The notes under the pieces are model-generated. The model did not search any database. It was not told where the DNA came from and saw nothing but the letters and a program-made list of their open reading frames with translations. Made by a program: the position numbers and the translations under genes. Shown here piece by piece: positions 55,284 to 57,448 of a DNA stretch of 57,448 bases. Each line of letters begins with the position of its first letter. The first letter of the stretch is position 1. Origin of the DNA: Bacteroidota bacterium (GTDB lineage Bacteria; Bacteroidota; Bacteroidia; Chitinophagales; Saprospiraceae); contig JANSWP010000041.1 of assembly GCA_024743405.1 (NCBI GenBank), positions 1 to 57,448 on the forward strand. The letters run 5' to 3'.

Positions 55284-55686
55284 AAATATGTTTTTGGCCT
55301 TGACTTTTTTTGATTAAATAATTACTGAAATACAGAACAATGAAGTAAAATTCTACTACTATTATATAAAACATAGGATCTCCAAAAAACTCTGAATAAC
55401 TACCTCCATTTGGAATTATAAATACAGGAACTGTTATCAGCGCATCCAAAATAGTAGTGACTATTATGAATCTAAGTGCCAATGAAGACGGTCTTATATA
55501 ATTTTTTCTGTAAAACAGATATGTGCCAAAACAGGAACTTGGTATAATGGCTAACACAAGTACAATATTAGATTGAAGATCAGGATTTTCTAAAATTGGT
55601 ACATAAAGCGATAAGAGGTATAAGCTAACGCCCAAAATCCAAACTAAAACGCCGCATACTATGCTATATATATATTTACTGATCAT
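55264..55686 (-). CDS. Four-helix membrane protein (DUF5367-like)
   Basis: The 140-aa protein has four hydrophobic segments (about 5-28, 38-56, 70-92, 100-125) and the pattern of DUF5367 proteins: GVLVWILGVSLY near the start, LAIIPSSCFGTYLFYRK and ALRFIIVTTILDALITVPVF. Function unknown. It directly follows the AraC gene (91 bp) and overlaps the cytochrome-like gene by 20 bp, so the group is one operon. Confidence 0.7.
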   Translation of the reverse strand: MISKYIYSIVCGVLVWILGVSLYLLSLYVPILENPDLQSNIVLVLAIIPSSCFGTYLFYRKNYIRPSSLALRFIIVTTILDALITVPVFIIPNGGSYSEFFGDPMFYIIVVEFYFIVLYFSNYLIKKSQGQKHIYDGKIS

Positions 55687-55777
55687 AATTTTTTGACTTT
55701 GAATTATGATACAAATATATAGCGGTTTTGCACCGTCGAGTTATTCAAAAAGGATTACGATTTATTCGAAAAGAATT

Positions 55778-56629
55778 TTATACCTGGCTAGGTCTGTAGC
55801 CAAACTTTTTTTCAAAAGCATTTGAGAACGAACCTAAACTTTCGTAACCTACTGCCCAAGCAGCTTCTTGAACTGTTTTGTGTTCGTTCTTAATTAAGTT
55901 ATAAGCTTGTGTTAAACGTTGATTCTGTAGATACTTAAAAACAGGAACACCAAACTGTGCTTTGAATTCTATTTTAAGTCTATTGGTGTTGATTCCAACT
56001 CTATGAGCAAGTTCTGTTAATGATGGAGGATTTTCTAAATCGGATAATAAAATTTCTTGAGCTAAATTGATTTTTTCAAGCTGCGAAGTATTGAGTTTAG
56101 CATTTTGTAGTTTGGTAAGTTGACCGAAATAGTGAGAGAGCAAAGCGGTTATATGGCTTTTGTAGAACATTATTTTAATCTCACCTTGGTAAGTATTGCT
56201 AAAAAATTGTTCCACTAATTGAAACATTTCTGGGCTCATATTAAATACAGGTCCTTCGACAAAATGGTCTTCTGGATGTATTAAATGGTGCAGAAATTTC
56301 CCAAAAATTTGCCCCTCTCCGTTTGGTAATTGATCTATGTTTCTGATGGTAGTTGCTATTACTAAACATTGAAGTGATTTTAATCTAGAGACATGGTGTT
56401 CAAACTCTACTTTATTATTAGCGTAAAATGATAAAACCATACCTTTAGTATGATGGAATTCTTTGCCCTTTCCATCAAATTTAACCTTAAGACCAACATC
56501 GCCAGCACCGTAAAATGCGATAGCTATTACAGGTTCGTCAAAAAAACATGAATCGATTAAATGATTATTGGAAGAAGCTTCTTCCAATAAAATTGTATAA
56601 TCATTAATGTCAATTATTTCACGGTTCAT
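55778..56629 (-). CDS. AraC-family transcriptional regulator
   Basis: The 283-aa protein has an N-terminal ligand-binding-like domain (about 1-165) and two C-terminal helix-turn-helix units: LTELAHRVGINTNRLKIEFK and TVQEAAWAVGYESLGSFSNAFEKKFGYRPSQV, the canonical AraC end. It has no membrane helix and should act as a cytoplasmic ligand-responsive activator. It heads the same-strand run of membrane, cytochrome-like, DUF1772, AhpD-like and NmrA-like genes and probably controls them. Ligand unknown. Confidence 0.93.
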   Translation of the reverse strand: MNREIIDINDYTILLEEASSNNHLIDSCFFDEPVIAIAFYGAGDVGLKVKFDGKGKEFHHTKGMVLSFYANNKVEFEHHVSRLKSLQCLVIATTIRNIDQLPNGEGQIFGKFLHHLIHPEDHFVEGPVFNMSPEMFQLVEQFFSNTYQGEIKIMFYKSHITALLSHYFGQLTKLQNAKLNTSQLEKINLAQEILLSDLENPPSLTELAHRVGINTNRLKIEFKAQFGVPVFKYLQNQRLTQAYNLIKNEHKTVQEAAWAVGYESLGSFSNAFEKKFGYRPSQV

Positions 56630-56771
56630 TCCTTTGCTTGTCTTAATTAAGTTTAAATTATTGTTATCGCTATACTTCCCAATTTACCAAAAATACAATT
56701 CGTCCCAATGTCTGAGGTCTGAGCTAACCCCAATTCACAAGGCCACTTAACAATAATCCTTCATGAATAAA

Positions 56772-57448
56772 TTATTTATCAAAACTGTCCTTTTTTTTAG
56801 GCAGTTCTCTTTTTATGGTTTTTGAAATCATAAGCCACCCATGAGTATTATTTGAAATACCAATTAGTCCATTTTCATAAACCTCTTTAGGTCGTTTTTT
56901 ATTCATGGAGGAATGCCTTCGATTATTGTATTTTGGAAAATAATCATCCATTACCCTTATCATTTTCAGTCCATCGGTATATTCTGAAAAACAGACATTT
57001 TCATATTTCACCGTTCGCCATAATCTTTCAATAAAAGCATTGTCGGTGGCTCTTCCTACTCCATCCATACTCAATTTACAGCCCGAATCAAGGATAAACT
57101 AACTAAAAATTTTACTTGAATATTGAACGCCTTGGTCGGTGTTCACAATTTCAGGAACACCATATTTTTCCATTCCATGCTCCATCAATTCCTGACACCA
57201 TTTTGCTTCCATCGTATTCGATACCTACCAATGAATAACAAATCGACTATACAAATCAATGATCGCTGTAAGATACATAAATCCCTTGGGCAATGGCATA
57301 TAAGTAATGTCTGTAGCCCATACCTGATTGGGTCGAATGATCTCCAAACCCCTCAATAAATAAGGGTAAACTGAATGCTCCTTATTCCTTTTTGAAGTAT
57401 AAGGACTAGGAATAATTGCTCGCAATCCCATCACTTCGTAGTATAATC
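56772..57448 (-). pseudogene. IS3-family transposase (OrfB), two in-frame TAG stops, cut by window edge
   Basis: A single reading frame encodes the IS3/IS150-type DDE integrase core: first Asp in VWATDITYMPL, second in VNTDQGVQYSS and the Glu in NAFIERLWRTVKYENV. It is interrupted by TAG after VIHW (57225) and by a second TAG after SSKIFS (about 57100). No frameshift is needed. The right edge continues outside the window (LYYEVMGLRAI precedes). The C-terminal region (YFPKYNNRRHSS, KKRPKEVY) is typical. Inverted ends were not identified. Confidence 0.9.

Overview
The window looks like a piece of an AT-rich Bacteroidota chromosome, most likely from the Saprospiria or a neighbouring marine lineage. 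The evidence is a giant secreted protein with SprB-type repeats and a type-B gliding/T9SS C-terminal sorting domain; DUF6090, DUF6134 and 7TMR-DISM proteins; lipoprotein signals typical of the phylum; start sites with little Shine-Dalgarno signal; and several TAnnTTTG-type -7 elements. No rRNA, tRNA or CRISPR array was seen. The genus is not determinable from the sequence alone.

Layout. 1-6.7 kb is an exopolysaccharide/cell-surface glycan cluster: a stand-alone receiver, an initiating sugar transferase with a receiver-like N-terminus, two GT2 glycosyltransferases and an SGNH/GDSL hydrolase cut by the window edge, all leftward; a third, membrane GT2 diverges rightward. 6.8-12.9 kb holds a helical protein of unknown function, msrB, a small membrane protein, rimO, an MFS transporter, a GNAT acetyltransferase and a nitrilase. 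12.95-28 kb is taken up by two very large secreted proteins (about 3446 and 1509 aa), separated by a strong terminator. 28.2-39.6 kb is mostly housekeeping or single genes (prmA, DinB-like, coiled-coil protein, S9 peptidase, DUF6134, CDP-alcohol phosphatidyltransferase, PQQ-like propeller lipoprotein, sulfatase, SRPBCC-like protein, dps). From about 39.6 to 53 kb the window becomes loose and accessory: long non-coding stretches, gene remnants, single small secreted or membrane genes separated by short palindromes, and two internally deleted group II intron derivatives. In that stretch lies a 7TM-hybrid histidine kinase/AraC regulator divergent from a cupin/lipoprotein operon. 52.9-56.6 kb is a leftward operon led by an AraC regulator (membrane protein, CxxCH cytochrome-like protein, DUF1772, AhpD-like, NmrA-like). 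The right edge is an IS3-family transposase pseudogene with two in-frame TAG stops.

The most unusual signal is a dispersed intergenic hairpin family of about 160 bp (1866-2031, 29124-29281, 29353-29514, 38437-38602, 39662-39766, 40585-40751, with partial copies at 32813-32850 and 42607-42687). Every full copy keeps the same half-core sequences near the apex, whereas the outer arms differ completely between groups of copies yet remain complementary within each copy. One copy sits exactly at the 5' edge of a small membrane-protein gene that now lacks an ATG. The second is the pair of about 0.6-0.7 kb group II intron derivatives, which share the same internal deletion and the same 3' end; one of them has supplied the last codons of a neighbouring gene.
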